Of a stretch of DNA of 64,000 bases, positions 21,785 to 33,624 are shown in pieces. This stretch comes from Prinsepia uniflora (Eukaryota > Streptophyta > Magnoliopsida > Rosales > Rosaceae). The notes below the pieces were generated by a model. That model ran no database searches. It was not told the DNA's origin and saw only the letters and a list, made by a program, of their open reading frames with translations. Every line of letters begins with the position of its first letter. The first letter of the stretch is position 1. Where the stretch lies: NCBI GenBank assembly GCA_032719365.1, contig CM064861.1, forward strand, positions 78,364,863-78,428,862, in the 5' to 3' direction. The position numbers and the translations under genes are program-made.

Positions 21785-24614
21785 TGTCAGGACCCACCCC
21801 GGTTTCACCCCGAAACCCGAGGTAAATCCCGCTCTCGTCTGACTCCCCGACACAACACCTAAGGAACACTTACTCGAACTCAGTCAAACGCAGGAGTAAT
21901 TAGACACAATGTCCCGAAGGTAGCATTTACAGAACATAGTACGAACAAACAAAGAAAATAAAACCGATAACTACACGCACACGGAAGCCTTTACTCTACT
22001 CTGGGAACTCTCACGTCACTTCTATGCCTCGGACACTGCATCGACGTCAAGACCCCGCGCTCGCTCCACAACCTGGAGGGCAATTAAAACAGAAAATGTG
22101 AGTGGACCAGAAAGTACAAAAGTTCAAAAACCATTTTATAAGAAAACCGAGTTAAACCCTCCGTTTTGAAACCACATGCATAACCAACAGTTATAAACAC
22201 ATTAATAAAAGAATCATTCTTAAACATCATAAGAAACAGGAACACTATAAAATACCATAAGAAACCATAACATGAGTATCAGAAACCGTATCAAAACCAT
22301 AATCATCAAATCATCATTTTCCCGATCAAACCTGCTGGATCTATCCGAGTCTTTAAACTCCCGAGTCTTTAAACTCAATCCGGGCCTTAATCATATCCGA
22401 GTCTTTAAACTCCCGAGTCTTTAAACTCAAGGCCTACGGGGGAAAATCAATATATATCCGAGTAGTGAAATCCGATTCTAAAATCGAAAACTTTGATCAT
22501 CGAAATCATGTTCCCCAAAATCCACTTATAACCATTGAAACCCACTTATCATTTGAAATCCCAAAATCATAACATATATTCCAAAAACCAACCATTCCTC
22601 GCAAAACGTGCTAAAAACCACTTTCCTCGAAAAACGTGTAACAATGCAAAACCAACCAAACATATTCAATAAACATAGAATCATAATCAAAACCACAAAG
22701 CAATTATAGAAAACAGTTATGCATGCTCGAGTTTAGAGAAAGGGTCCACTCACAGTACTGAGCCCTACTCGCGTCCCAAACGTCCAGCCCGTTCCTCGGC
22801 TTCCTCGGGAAATCCCGATCCTGTCAATCACCGTCAAATTACGTCACTAATACGTCTACAAACACTCACCTAAATTTCCTCAAAAATCCCCGAACCGAAA
22901 ACTTAAAACCCCGGGACCCTACACATTCACCCTCGCGGAACTACACTCAAACGACTTCCGATTAACCCGAAACCAACTCCATTGAACTCACAACAACTCC
23001 TAGACCAAAAACTATGTTGACCGTTTCTCCCAGAACCGCCGCACGCGCCTCCACGCGCCGCCCAAAGTGGCTGCGCGTGGCCCTCACGCGCCAGCTACAG
23101 TGCACCGTCAACCTTGGGCAGACCCGGTTCGCACCAGTGGTCTGGACCCTGAACCGGCGAGAGCGGTTCTCCTCATTCCGTCCACCAAAACGACTCCTCT
23201 CTTCACCAGCAGCATCGTCCCGTCCTAGGCTACCCCTTCCCGTGTGTCACTCACCTCGATTCACCCTAAAACTCGTCGACTCAACCTTGAACAAAAACCC
23301 GTACACTGCCCTGTTTCTTACTCCGGCCACCCACAACTTCCCCCTTCACGGAGGCTACACCAACCTCTTCCTAGGACTCTACCAAACCTCAACCAACCTT
23401 CCTGGACTGTCGACTCAGCCCCAAGCTCGACGACTCGCCGTTTGAAACCCACGGCCAAAACAGAGGACACAGACACCTCCGTCGTGCCTGCCGCCACCGT
23501 GCACCACTCCTCACGGCAGCACCACTAAACTACTCCCAGGACTCAATTAAAGCCCTTAGATCACTCTAGACTCATCAATTCAACCTCCCAAACCACGACT
23601 TCCACGTTGAAACTCAACGGGAAAACAGAGTATCGATTTGGGGATGAGAGAATTACCTGCCTCCAGTCGCCGTCGTGAGCTCCGCTGGTAGTGGTTGACT
23701 CCTCGCAACCCGCACGACACCACCACGGACTCAATTGCCCCGTACACGGCTACCACCGCCACAATTCTCACAAGTCCTTCCTGTTTCCTCCCTGATTTTC
23801 CCGCAGCTCTCGACACCCTCACACACGGCCACCACACCGTCACCCTCTCTCACTGCTTCCCTCTCACTCTCTGATCATCCTCAGACACTCACAATTCCAC
23901 AACACACACACCACCGCCCTCAATTTCCTTTACGACCTCCCTCTGTTTTCTGAACCAGCATCACACACAACACGGGTGCACCCCAATTATTTGGGCCGTG
24001 CACACACTCGAACTCACCAGAAGCCACTCCACCTTTAGCACGTGTCACCAATCCTCCTCACTCTCTCACCAAATGGCTCCATCCCAGCCGTCCCTTTCCT
24101 TCTTTCTGCACAAATCCCAATGTGCAGAAAGACCAAAATACCCTTCTTTTTAGCTTATTTTTACGTTTTAACCAAAACTTCCTAGACCCGTAACTCTCGC
24201 CTCGTAAGTCCGATGAATACGTGCCGCCTGTCATCGAACTCAGGACGACGGAATCTATCTAACCATCCTAGGTCAACCCACCAAAACTCGATTATACGAA
24301 AAGTCAACTATTCCCCCTATTTTCCCAAAATTACGGTTATGCCCTCAACCTTCCGAACATCACAACTTCCTCCTCGGATGTCGGAATCGGGCGTGCCACC
24401 TGCCTACGGATTCGTACCGTCCTCAACTACGTCCTGGTCACTGGTCAACTCCCATTTGACCACCCGAAATAAAAGTCAACATTTCTGCCCGACCCAGGGG
24501 CAAAATCGTCATTCTAAGTTCTCGGACCCCTCGGGACCACCTAACCCTAGATTAACCTTACTAATCACACCTTAAACACTCTGCTAATCCCAATGCTCGG
24601 AACGGGTTGTTACA
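21785..24614 (-). repeat. E6: solo long LTR between E4 protease and RT
   Basis: It starts TGTCAGGACCCACC and ends CGGGTTGTTACA, with target duplication CCAGT at 21780-21784 and 24615-24619. There is no interior or second LTR, so it is the product of LTR-LTR recombination. At 2830 bp it is related to the E5 LTR but diverged: GAGTCTTTAAACTC copies at about 22335-22430, hairpin CCACGCGC/GCGCGTGG at 23051-23080, donor-like GTGAGTGGACC starting at 22753 and acceptor-like CCCTCCAG ending at 22073. Its AACCGG-type sites lie near 23110-23175. Confidence 0.93.
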
Positions 24615-26431
24615 CCAGTGGTCCGGGAGTTTCCCGATGTTTTCCCCGAGGAGTTGCCAGGATTACCACCTCAGCGAGATATCGAGTTCACAATTAATCT
24701 TTTACCAGGTACACAGCCTATTTCACAGACTCCTTACCGCATGGCACCTGCAGAATTGAGGGAACTTAAGGCCCAGTTGCAAGAGTTGGTCGATATAGGA
24801 TTCATTCGACTGAGTATGTCACCTTGGGGAGCGCCAGTAATGTTTGTAAAGAAAAAGGACGGAGGTTTGAGATTGTGTGTTGACTACAAACAGTTGAATA
24901 AGGTAACCATTCGGAATAAGTATCCCTTACCCCGGATTGATGATTTGTTTGACCAGTTGAAGGGAGCGCAGTACTTTTCGAAAATTGATCTTCGCTCCAG
25001 CTACCATCAGTTACGGGTCAAAGAGGAGGATGTACCCAAGACGCCCTTTCGGACCAGGTACGGTCATTACGAGTTTGTTGTGATGCCTTTTGGATTGACT
25101 AATGCCCCAGCAGCTTTTATGGACCTCATGAACCGAGTGTTCCGGTCGTATTTGGATCATTTTGTGATTGTCTTCATTGATGACATTTTGGTGTATTCGA
25201 AGAGTGCGAAGGCGCACGAGAAACATCTGAGAATAGTGCTTAAGGCCCTAAGAGAGCATCAGTTATATGCGAAGTTGATCAAGTGTCAATTTTGGTTGAC
25301 CAGTGTTGGATTTCTACGTCATGTGATTTCAGCCGAGGGCATCAGAGTGGATCCTCAGAAGGTTGAGGCGGTAGCAAATTGGGAACAGCCCAAGACGGTG
25401 ACAGAAATCAGGAGTTTTCTGGGTTTAGCAGGTTATTATCGGCGTTTTATTGAGGGTTTTTCTATTCTTGGTTCTCCGTTGACACGTTTGACTCGGAAAG
25501 GAGTTCGGATTGAATGGGATGAGAACTGTGAGCAGAGTTTCCAGGAGCTTAAGAAGCGGTTGACATCGGCTCCTGTGTTGGCCCTTCCAGACGACAGTGG
25601 GGAGTTCGAGGTTTATAGTGACGCTTCTTTACAGGGTTTGGGCTGTGTGTTGATGCAGCACGGGAAAGTGATTACTTATGCTTCCCGGTAGTTGAAACCC
25701 CATGAGATGAACTACCCTACACATGACTTGGAACTGGCTGCGGTGGTTCATGCACTGAAGATTTGGCGACATTATTTGTACGGCGAGAGGTGCAGGATCT
25801 TCACGGACCACAAGAGTTTAAAGTATTTGTTTACTCATAAGGAACTGAATCTGAGACAACGCCGATGGTTGGAGTTGCTTAAGGACTACGACTGTACTAT
25901 CGAGTATCATCCAGGAAAGGCTAATGTGGTAGCCGATGCTTTGAGCAGGAAGTCAGCTAGTTCTTTGTCGCATTTGAGGACAGTACGATTACCTTTGTTG
26001 GTTGAGCTCCGCAGGCTGGGAGTAGAGTTGACTGTGGATAATCAGGGAGCACTTTTAGCGAGTTTCCACGTGCAACCTGTTTTGATTAATCAGGTTATTG
26101 ATGCTCAGTTTGAGGACCCTATTTTAGGCATCATACGTATTGAGGTCGAGGCTGGAGAGAGACAGGACTTTGAGATTCGCGAGGATGGAGCCTTGGTTAA
26201 AGATGGATGGTTGTGTGTACCCGTGGATGAAACATTGAAGAAGGTGATACTGGATGAGGCTCACTGTTCAGCCTATGCGATGCATCCTGGTGGGACCAAG
26301 ATGTATCGTACACTTCGATAGCATTACTGGTGGTCAGGTATGAAACGTGAGATTGCAGAGTATGTCAGTAGATGCTTGATCTGTCAACAGGTGAAAGCTG
26401 AGCGGCAGAGACCTTATGGAGCCATGCAACC
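24615..26431 (+). pseudogene. E4 reverse transcriptase, RNase H and integrase N-terminus
   Basis: The frame resumes exactly after the CCAGT duplication with VREFPDVFPEELPGLPP. RT motifs follow: YFSKIDLRSSYHQL, FGLTNAPAAFMDLMN and the catalytic VFIDDILVYS. RNase H has YSDASLQGLGCVL, HDLELAAVVHAL and RIFTDHKSLKYL. The integrase finger has MHPGGTKMYR and CLICQQ. Stops occur at 25689-25691 (CAG to TAG) and 26319-26321 (GAG to TAG). E7 cuts the integrase at 26431. Loss of any one of these functions would make E4 dependent on other elements. Confidence 0.93.
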
Positions 26432-27006
26432 TGTTTGATCCTGAAATGACCAACTCGATGAGACCCGCTGGGGGTTCTAGGACCAGCCACGTGGTGTCTC
26501 GGGCCCGCCGGGGGCGTTATGGTTCGGCAGGGATCCTGCAAAACTAGACACGGTGTGGTGTCGGCCAAAGGGGCTCCGATGCCTAAGTTAGTATCTGAAT
26601 GCCGAGCGGTAAGTAAATACAGTGCTCTGGATCGGTTCTTAGTGTCTTACCTTTGTGAAGGGTTTCGGGGTATTTATAGTAGCCATAACTGCGGTAGGTG
26701 GGCTACTGTTACGGGAGCAGGTGGTGCTTTGTGGCTGAGAGCCGTCTGACAAGCCCTGGACATCCGGAAGAGGCGCCAGCTGGTGTCCCAACCTGCCTCC
26801 GTCAGGGAGTTGGTGTGGCAGAGTTGGTTAGGTGACTGTCGCAGCCAGCTGTTGTCTGTTCACTGTCAGGTGCCGAATGGCGGGTCTGCAGTATGGTACC
26901 GATCGGCGGACCGTGGGTCGTGAGGGTACCGATCAGGCGATCGGTCAGCGGCCTTCCTGTCCTGGTGGGACCTGTGCTAGGGTGGTCGGTCGATATGGTA
27001 TCAACA
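26432..27006 (+). repeat. E7: short solo LTR (575 bp) in E4 integrase
   Basis: It runs from TGTTTGATCCTG to GGTATCAACA, flanked by CAACC at 26427-26431 and 27007-27011. The ends give a short inverted repeat (TGTTGAT-like and ATCAACA). There is no coding capacity. A TATTTATAG sequence lies near 26672. A related copy (E9) is found at 51165-51686 with its end at 58853-58935, sharing TGATGAGACCCGCTGGGGG and GGCTCCGATGCCTAAGT. The orientation assumes that the TGTTTG end is 5'. This family is unrelated to the giant LTRs. Confidence 0.85.
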
Positions 27007-28089
27007 CAACCTTTACCGATCCCCGAGTGGAAATGGGATCACCTGACGATGGATTTCGTATTCAAGCTTCCCAGGACACCGAAGGGACACGATGGTGTGT
27101 GGGTGATCGTGGATAGACTTACGAAGTCTGCTCATTTCTTACCAGTAAGGGAAAACTTCAGGTTGATGCAGTTTGCACAGTTGTTTATTGATGAGATTAT
27201 TCGGCTGCATGGTACTCCAGAGTCGATAATATCTGACAGAGATCCGAGGTTTACTTCCCGATTTTGGCAGAGCTTACAGGCAGCTTTTGGGACAAAGTTA
27301 CATTTCAGTACTGCCTTTCATCCTCAGACTGATGGATAGTCTAAGCGGACCATCCAGATTCTCGAGGACATGATGAGAGCTTGTGTCTTGCAGTTTCAGG
27401 GTACTTGGGAATCACATCTACCTTTGATGGAGTTCGCCTACAATAACAGTTATCAGGAGAGCATTAGGATGGCTTCTTACGAGGCTTTGTACGGGCGATA
27501 GTGTCGGACTCCGTTGTGTTGGACCCAGGTTGGTGAGAGGAGATTGACTACTTCCGAGCTGGTAGATCTTACACAGGAAAAAGTGGCACTGATCAGAGAT
27601 CGATTGAAGGCAGCTCAGGACCGACAGAAGAGCTACGCCGACCGTAGGATCAGGGATTTGGAGTTTGCAGTAGGAGACTGGGTTTTCTTGAAGTTAACTC
27701 CTTGGAAGGGAATCGTACGGGTTGGCAGACGAGAGAAGTTGAGTCCTCGTTACATTGGCCCTTATGAGATCTTGGAGCGGATTGGTCCTGTTGCTTATCG
27801 ATTGGCCTTACCAGCAAACTTAGCAAAGGTGCATAATGTTTTCCATGTATCTATGCTTCGGAAGTATATACGGGATGATTCACATGTTCTGGAGGCACAA
27901 CCTGTTGAACTTAGGGAAGACTTGAGCATTGAAGAGCAGCCTGTAGCGATTTTGGATCGGAAGGACAAAGTCTTACGGAGGAAGACGGTCCCCTTAGTTA
28001 AAGTTTTGTGGAGGAATCATCAGGTGGAAGAAGCTACCTGGGAACCCGAGGCCTTAATGCGTGAACAGTACCCTTACTTGTTTCACTGA
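27007..28089 (+). pseudogene. E4 integrase core and chromodomain
   Basis: After the CAACC duplication the frame resumes with PLPIPEWKWDHLTMDF. The catalytic core shows IVDRLTKSAHFLPV, SDRDPRFTSRFWQ and TAFHPQTD. Stops occur at 27337-27339 and 27499-27501, both CAG to TAG relative to E5. The C-terminus has LSPRYIGPYEIL and FHVSMLRKYI, then a chromodomain-like segment with VLWRNHQVEEATWEPE, ending YLFH and a TGA at 28087-28089. In chromoviruses this domain is known to guide integration toward heterochromatin, which fits the self-nesting here. Confidence 0.92.
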
Positions 28090-28107
28090 ATTTCGGGGAC
28101 GAAATTC

Positions 28108-28124
28108 TTTTTAGGGGGGTAGAT
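28108..28124 (+). other. Polypurine tract of E4
   Basis: TTTTTAGGGGGGTAGAT lies directly before the 3' LTR start at 28125. Confidence 0.9.
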
Positions 28125-30732
28125 TGTAACAACCCGTACCTTCAGAAAGAGTAGAAATGTAATTTTGTAAAAGATTTGTATAAAAAGGACAATTTTGCCC
28201 TTGTGAATAGTACGTCAAAAGTTGACTTTTAGAGTTACAGGTTGGATGAGTGTTGACCATTGACCCTGACGTAGTTTAGGACGTCACGAGTCCGTAGCCA
28301 GGTGGCAGGTTTGATTCGGACAATCGGAGAGAAAGTTATGACGTTCGGAAGATTGAGGGTGTTACCGTAGTTTTGACTATTTGAGGAAAATGTTGACTTT
28401 TTAGTGGACTTGTGATTTTCACGTAGACCGAGGACCATTAGATAGGTCTCGGCGTCCTGAGTACAACGACAGGCGGCACGCTGTCATCGGACGTCGGACG
28501 AAATAGTTACGGGTCTGGAATGTTTGAGGGTAAAACGGTAATTTTTATAACTAGGGGCAATTTGGTCTTTTTCCCCTCAGCCCAATCAGATAAGGCCACT
28601 TGTCCTGAGTGGGATTGGATATTTTGCACTAAGACCATGGAAAGGTGGACACGTGGGGATGGTTGGATGGTTCTAGGATGATCTCAAATACACACGGCCA
28701 CATATTGGTCGATTTGAACCGTGTGCTTAGCTTGGGAGAACAGAAAAGAGAAAGGAAGAGTTTGTGCGTGTTCGATCGATTCAGTGTTAGGGTGAGTGGG
28801 TTGTGAATTGAGAGAGTGACAGAGAGACAAGAGTGAGCTGTTGATCGTGTTTTGAAGTGGAATCGTGCACGGAGACACGACAGTGGACGGCTGGAATTTC
28901 TGGGAAAAAACAGAGAGACGGTGGACTGTGGCGGTGGTTGTGCCGTGTGGTGGCTCAAACCAAGACAATGGGAGGCTCAGGTGGCAGCAGGGAACTCAAC
29001 GAGCACCGTGGCACGCGGCGGTGCACACGGCGGAGACAGAATCGAAGGTATACCCCGATTCCCCTATTTTCCCGTTTTTCTTATTTTCCAAAGTCGTGGA
29101 CTTAGGGCTAGAGTCGAGGGATTTGGAGGTCAGGGTGAGACTCCTGGAGGGGGAAATTGTGAAGTTTTAGGCCGTGATTTTCAATTGTTAGGACATGAGA
29201 GGATTGCTGGGGACTAGACGAAACTACTGGAGTGGAAAGGAAGAAGAAGGGTGGGTGACTTGAGGTTGAAGAAACACTGTAGCAGGCGCGTGAGGCCCAC
29301 GCGCAGCCACTCTGGGCGGCGTGTGGAGGCGCGTGGGGAGGATTCCGTCCAACCTTCCAACATGTTTTTGGTTCTAAATGTCCTAAGGAATCCATTGGTG
29401 TGATTTTCGGGTTAATCAGACGATGTTATGAGATAGTTCGGGAATCCGGACGGTTTAGGGTCTAAGATTAAAATATAAATAAATTCCCGAAAAATTGGGG
29501 AAAATAGGGTTAGTATCCTTGATGTATTTGTGACCCTATTTGGTGCATATTGATAGGACGGGAGACGCCTGAGACGATCGAGGAGCGCACGGAGCGCGAT
29601 TGACTCGTTCAGATTCGTGAGTGGACTCTTTCTTTCCTTACGAGCATGCCTAACTGTTTTATTTATGTTTTATGATATTAAATATGTTTTTATGCTTTTT
29701 GATGGTGATTATATGTGATTGATATGTTTGCACATTTTTCGAGATATTTTCGGGATTTGCACGTTTTTCGAGGAAAAACTGGATTTCTGATTTGATGTTA
29801 AGTTTCATGTTTTCAACCTAGAATTGTTTTCTGATGGTTATAAGTGAATTATGAAGTATGAGTTTGAAAATCAAGGTTTTGGTTTTGAAATCGGATTTCG
29901 AGAAACGAAATTTGGTTTTAAAGTCGGAAAAAGTGGATTTCCGGATTTGGATTCGGAATGACGGTTCTGAACGCCAGAAGGGCTTCGAACCGGGGATTTC
30001 GGATTCGAGTTTGGATGTGGATTTAGAATTGATTTTAAATTGGTTTTAGATTGGATTTGCTGGATCTGGATATTGGGTTTAAAGACCCGGATTCTGATTG
30101 ACGGGGGACGGGCCCGGATTGAGTTTAAAGACTCGGGAGTTTAAAGACTCGGATATGTACGATATTACCCTCGTAGGCCTATTGAGTTTAAAGACTCGGA
30201 TTATATTTGAGGCCTGGTTGAGTTTAAAGACTCGGATAGACCTAGCAGGTTTGATCGGACGTGGATACTTGTGGATTTGGTTTTATGATGTGATCTTGTT
30301 ATGTTGTTTTACGTTGTGGTTTCTGATACTTAGTTGGGCATGCATGTTTTTAAAATGGAGGGTAAAATCTTCTTGTTTTCTTTAAACCGTTTTACTTCTA
30401 AATCGTGTTGGAACTTTTATTTCTTTCAGTCCACTCACACTTTTGGTTTTAACTTACCCTCCAGGTCGTGGTGATAGCGCTGGGGTGAACGTTGAGGCAG
30501 GGATCGAGGCATAGAGCTTACGACGTTCTTCCGTTGCGAGACTAGCATAGTAGGATTTTGTGCCCATTTTGTAGAACTATGCTCTGACTTACAGTTGTAT
30601 TATATTTACTCTTTCGTCTGATAATTATGCTTATAGTAGTGTTGAGATTATTTTGGTACTTTAGGTGTGATTGTTAGACGGGAACATGGTTCGTCCCGGG
30701 TATCGAGGCGATATTTGGGACGGGTCCTGACA
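28125..30732 (+). repeat. E4 3' LTR (2608 bp)
   Basis: It runs from TGTAACAACCCG to GGTCCTGACA and aligns over its full length with 8118-10878. It has lost about 100 bp after GACTCCTGGAGG (near 29148), about 48 bp near 29250, and one palindrome unit of the array (30115-30240). It keeps the GTGAGTGGACT site near 29620 and the acceptor-like CCCTCCAG near 30460. Confidence 0.92.
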
Positions 30733-30753
30733 CCCCCCCCCCCCCCCCCCCCC
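30733..30753. repeat. 21-base poly-C tract at the E3/E4 junction
   Basis: The homopolymer follows the E4 end and matches the C-rich tract before E4 (8104-8117), so E4 landed in a pyrimidine tract of E3. The other strand could form a G-quadruplex. The exact length of such a run is unreliable in assemblies. Confidence 0.85.
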
Positions 30754-31189
30754 TTTCTCTCACGGTGGCTGTATTTTCATGACCTTTCAGACCACGTCTC
30801 ACACAATCATCTCCAAAATAGCCACCCGCACATAAATATAAATATATGATGGGGGTAAGTCGGTGAGAGAAGCAAAATATCAAGTGCTTTTAGAGCTGGA
30901 CGCTTGTTACAATTTCATGGGTTCTAAATTCAAAATGACCAAAATGCCTTTGGTGGAAAAATTACCATTTTGTCCTTCACCATTTTGACCCATAACTCTC
31001 TCATCCAACTTCTGATTCAAACATGCCACCTGTCCACGGATTCAGGATCTCGAGACCTTCGTAACAGTTTTCCTAGAATCCTCAATAGACATACATAACA
31101 AAAGTCAATTGTTTGACTTCATAGGGGAAAAGTTTTCATTTTACCTAATTTCCAAAATTTACTTTTTCTCAAAGGTCCGGGTCATTACA
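30738..31189 (-). repeat. E3: right part of the outer LTR
   Basis: This is the distal U3 end of E3 after the E4 insertion. It contains the conserved segment CATGCCACCTGTCCACGG and GAGACCTTCGTAAC (module A type), and the LTR ends at GGGTCATTACA (31189). The following base pairs belong to a different gypsy element, E8, which E3 probably entered. Confidence 0.7.
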
Positions 31190-31709
31190 CGGTAGGCCAA
31201 TCTTGGGCCAGCCAACTTAACTGGCCATATTGTTGACGGGAGCTTGCCGATCGGGGCACCTGAGTCATCCTCCATCTAGCACTACCTACTTGCACCCTCG
31301 GGCATCATGGTTGATGCCAGCAAGTAATCATCTACCCTAACGGTAAAGACAAAAATGTACCTTTCCAGCAAATCACTATCATCCATCTAACATCTTGGGA
31401 CACATGACGATATCCAAGTGATCACTTAGGCCTTACATCATTAGGGTTCCAGCCTATTTACTGCCACTATAAATACGAGGCATTTTACCTCAAAAAGATA
31501 AATTCACTATTAACTAAGCCTCATGCTGCCTACCCGGTGTCTGATCTCCATCTACAAGACTGATTTAAGCATCAAAGTCTACTAAGCTAGCTCCTCACTG
31601 GTGTCAAGTACTCTTCTTACCCTCTCGCAGGTCTTCTCAGTGAATAGAAGAAGGCTTCCAGCTTCTAGCAAGATAAGTCCTCGTTATGTATAATTTCAGA
31701 TCAATCATT
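31190..31709 (+). repeat. E8: LTR 3' portion of another gypsy element
   Basis: The sequence ends in CA just before a primer-binding-like site (31710). TATAAATA at 31468-31475, followed by AAACTCA-type leader sequence, looks like the element's TATA box. No match to the long-LTR family is seen. The left part of this LTR is missing here because E3 interrupts it or the copy is truncated. Confidence 0.55.
31468..31475 (+). promoter_or_regulatory. TATA box of the E8 LTR
   Basis: TATAAATA preceded by CTGCCAC, about 240 bp from the LTR end. This is a typical position for the R start of a plant gypsy LTR. Confidence 0.45.
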
Positions 31710-32510
31710 TGGTGCCGACTGTGGGAACTCTGACTAAGTACTCCTACTAGCTCACATACCATATTTCATCTTCCTACCGATCACTATGTTGGCTGAGTTA
31801 GGTGATGACAAGCTGAACGATACCCCCTTTTCAAGGATCAAAACATGAGTTGAGCCCCACCACTCCTAGGAGGATATGCTCGAGTTGATGAACGACCTCT
31901 GTTAGGAGGTCACGGAGCTCCGGAAAAACAATCTTCTGATTAAGAGAATGAATCAGGTGTTGAGCAAACAATATCAAAAGACGTCGCCATAATCCATGCC
32001 ACCCAAGATAAGCTACAAAAGCAGTGCACCATTGTAGATCGGGTGCTTGCCAGGCGTTTACTTATTCGACCGACCCAGCTGGGCGTTCCTTGTTCGACCA
32101 GCCAACATCGTTGGTCCTTTAAGTATCTAAATCTTTAGGGATGCCCGTGAAATCCTTGATCGGTGACCACCTCCCGTCAAACCAACCTGGCTAACCTACC
32201 AAACTAATGATCTACGAGCCACGAATCATCCTCTTTTGCCCATTTTGTCGGCAGGAGACTGGACTCCATTAGAGTCTGCTCTGATAAGAGCAGCATGACA
32301 GAATGAACCCATGGTCTAGGAGTGCAGGCCCCAAAAGCTAACACCCAATATGTGGAGGAGGTAGCCAAGTCAACGGCTGCCAAATCAGACACAAAACTGC
32401 GCATGATCGACTGGCCTAGACCGAGCCACATCAATGGGAACTAATGATCCATCACAGATTGACTAGGACCAAGATCTGCCATCACTTGGTTGGACGACGT
32501 TGTTCAGGAG
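31710..32510 (+). mobile_element. E8: primer-binding site and 5' internal remnant
   Basis: TGGTGCCGACTGTGGGAA at 31710-31727 resembles the TGGCGCC-type primer-binding sites of Tat/Athila-group plant gypsy elements, with two differences. About 0.8 kb of interior follows without an open frame longer than about 75 codons; I recognise no protein in it. It stops at about 32510, where minus-strand copia sequence begins. The interior is a truncated, decayed leader and gag region. Confidence 0.45.
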
Positions 32511-32515
32511 CTGCT

Positions 32516-32840
32516 CTAGTGCATCCATAAACGAGTGCTATCAAAGACACGAAAGTAATCAACCTTGGGTCTTATAAACATCCTATTAATTATATGATAA
32601 GCAGTATTCATTGCTTCATCACTGAAGTGTTTAGCCCTATTTTTGGTATTAAGCATGACATGAGTGAATTCTATAGGCACATTATTTTTCCTCTCCATGA
32701 CACCATTTTGTTATAGAGTGATTGGTGCAAAACATTCATGCTTAATACCATATTTGGCATAAAATTGAGCAAATGATGCATTCTCAAACTCGATACCATG
32801 ATCTGACTTGATACAAGCAAGAGATGGATGACTAGTGATA
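32516..32840 (-). pseudogene. Copia integrase core fragment
   Basis: On the minus strand, IKSDHGIEFENASF is followed by CFAPITL, a stop, QNGV and ERKNNVPIEF. These correspond to the second Asp and the catalytic Glu region of copia integrases. MLNTKNRAKHF and NTAYHIINRMF follow. In-frame stops and the missing C-terminus mark it as dead. Confidence 0.85.
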
Positions 32841-33099
32841 TGTGCAGATTGTAATTACTTAAGTAAAGTTTGAACTTAGTATATGTTTAAGTTCTATCTT
32901 TTGGAAAACATACTAAGGTAAACCTGAAGTAATAATATACAATGACTAAGACATACTTCTTCCCACCAAGTTAGAGGACATAAAGTGGTCCAATCAAATC
33001 CAAGTGAAGGAGTTAAGAATTCTAGAAGTAATAGAATGAGAATTATTAAAATAAGATGATGTGGTCTGTTTAGAAAATCGGCATGGACTGCTTACTTGA

Positions 33100-33624
33100 C
33101 TACCATTTCTTTTAAGCTTAGGAAGCTCATTAACCCATTATTCCTAGCTTGATGTGTTAGATCATTGAAGCTCATATGACCAAGTTGTTTATGCCACAAG
33201 ACACTTGTTTCATCAACCACACTATTTCACACATTCATCTGACTAGTGAAGCTTTTATCAATGCAAAAACAATGATCCTTGGATCTTCCAATATGCAGAA
33301 TTTCATTTCCAGACTCACCAATAATCCTACATCCAGTTCTAGTCATCCTAACCTCTTTAGCCACTCATCACAGAGTTAAGTGATGTTGATGAGCCTTGAT
33401 GTCAAACCTTAAACAAATCTGACATTGGTCAGATCTAGAAATCCTAGTATTTTGACACTACCTTTTGCAGTCACAAGACTGTTGCGACCACCTCCAAAGG
33501 TAACACTCCCACCATCAAATGTATCAAGCGACTCAAACACACATGGGTCTCTTGACATATGGCGAGAGCATCCACTGTCAAGATACAAAACACTAGAGTG
33601 AGAGCCAGTAAGAGCATTCAACAC
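33100..33624 (-). pseudogene. Copia protease and pre-integrase fragment
   Basis: LYLDSGCSRHMSRD at the start of the 33409-33624 frame is the aspartic protease active site (DSG). SVTFGGGRNSLVTAKG and ILGFLDLTNVRFV follow, as in plant copia polyproteins. Further downstream on the same strand (about 33100-33200) lies LWHKQLGHMSFNDL, the conserved pre-integrase zinc-finger motif. The pieces are out of frame with each other. Confidence 0.85.

Larger units (their letters stand above)
8118..30732 (+). mobile_element. E4: Ty3/gypsy chromovirus (Tekay/Del-like), interrupted three times
   Basis: A plus-strand element with LTRs 8118-10878 and 28125-30732, primer-binding site 10881-10892 and polypurine tract 28108-28124. 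It is flanked by CCCCC (8113-8117 and 30733-30737), which sits in a poly-C tract of E3, so the duplication is only weakly diagnostic. Gag-pol is in four pieces (10976-11726, 20984-21784, 24615-26431, 27007-28089) because E5, E6 and E7 inserted into it. The order protease, RT, RNase H, integrase, with a chromodomain-like C-terminus, and LTRs over 2.6 kb point to the Tekay/Del clade. At least six in-frame stops make it non-autonomous today. Confidence 0.9.

Noticed and set aside
23014..23528. A plant gene in the E6 solo LTR (143 and 94 codons)
   Set aside because: The frames cover the hairpin and AACCGG region shared by all long LTRs and have no protein family features.
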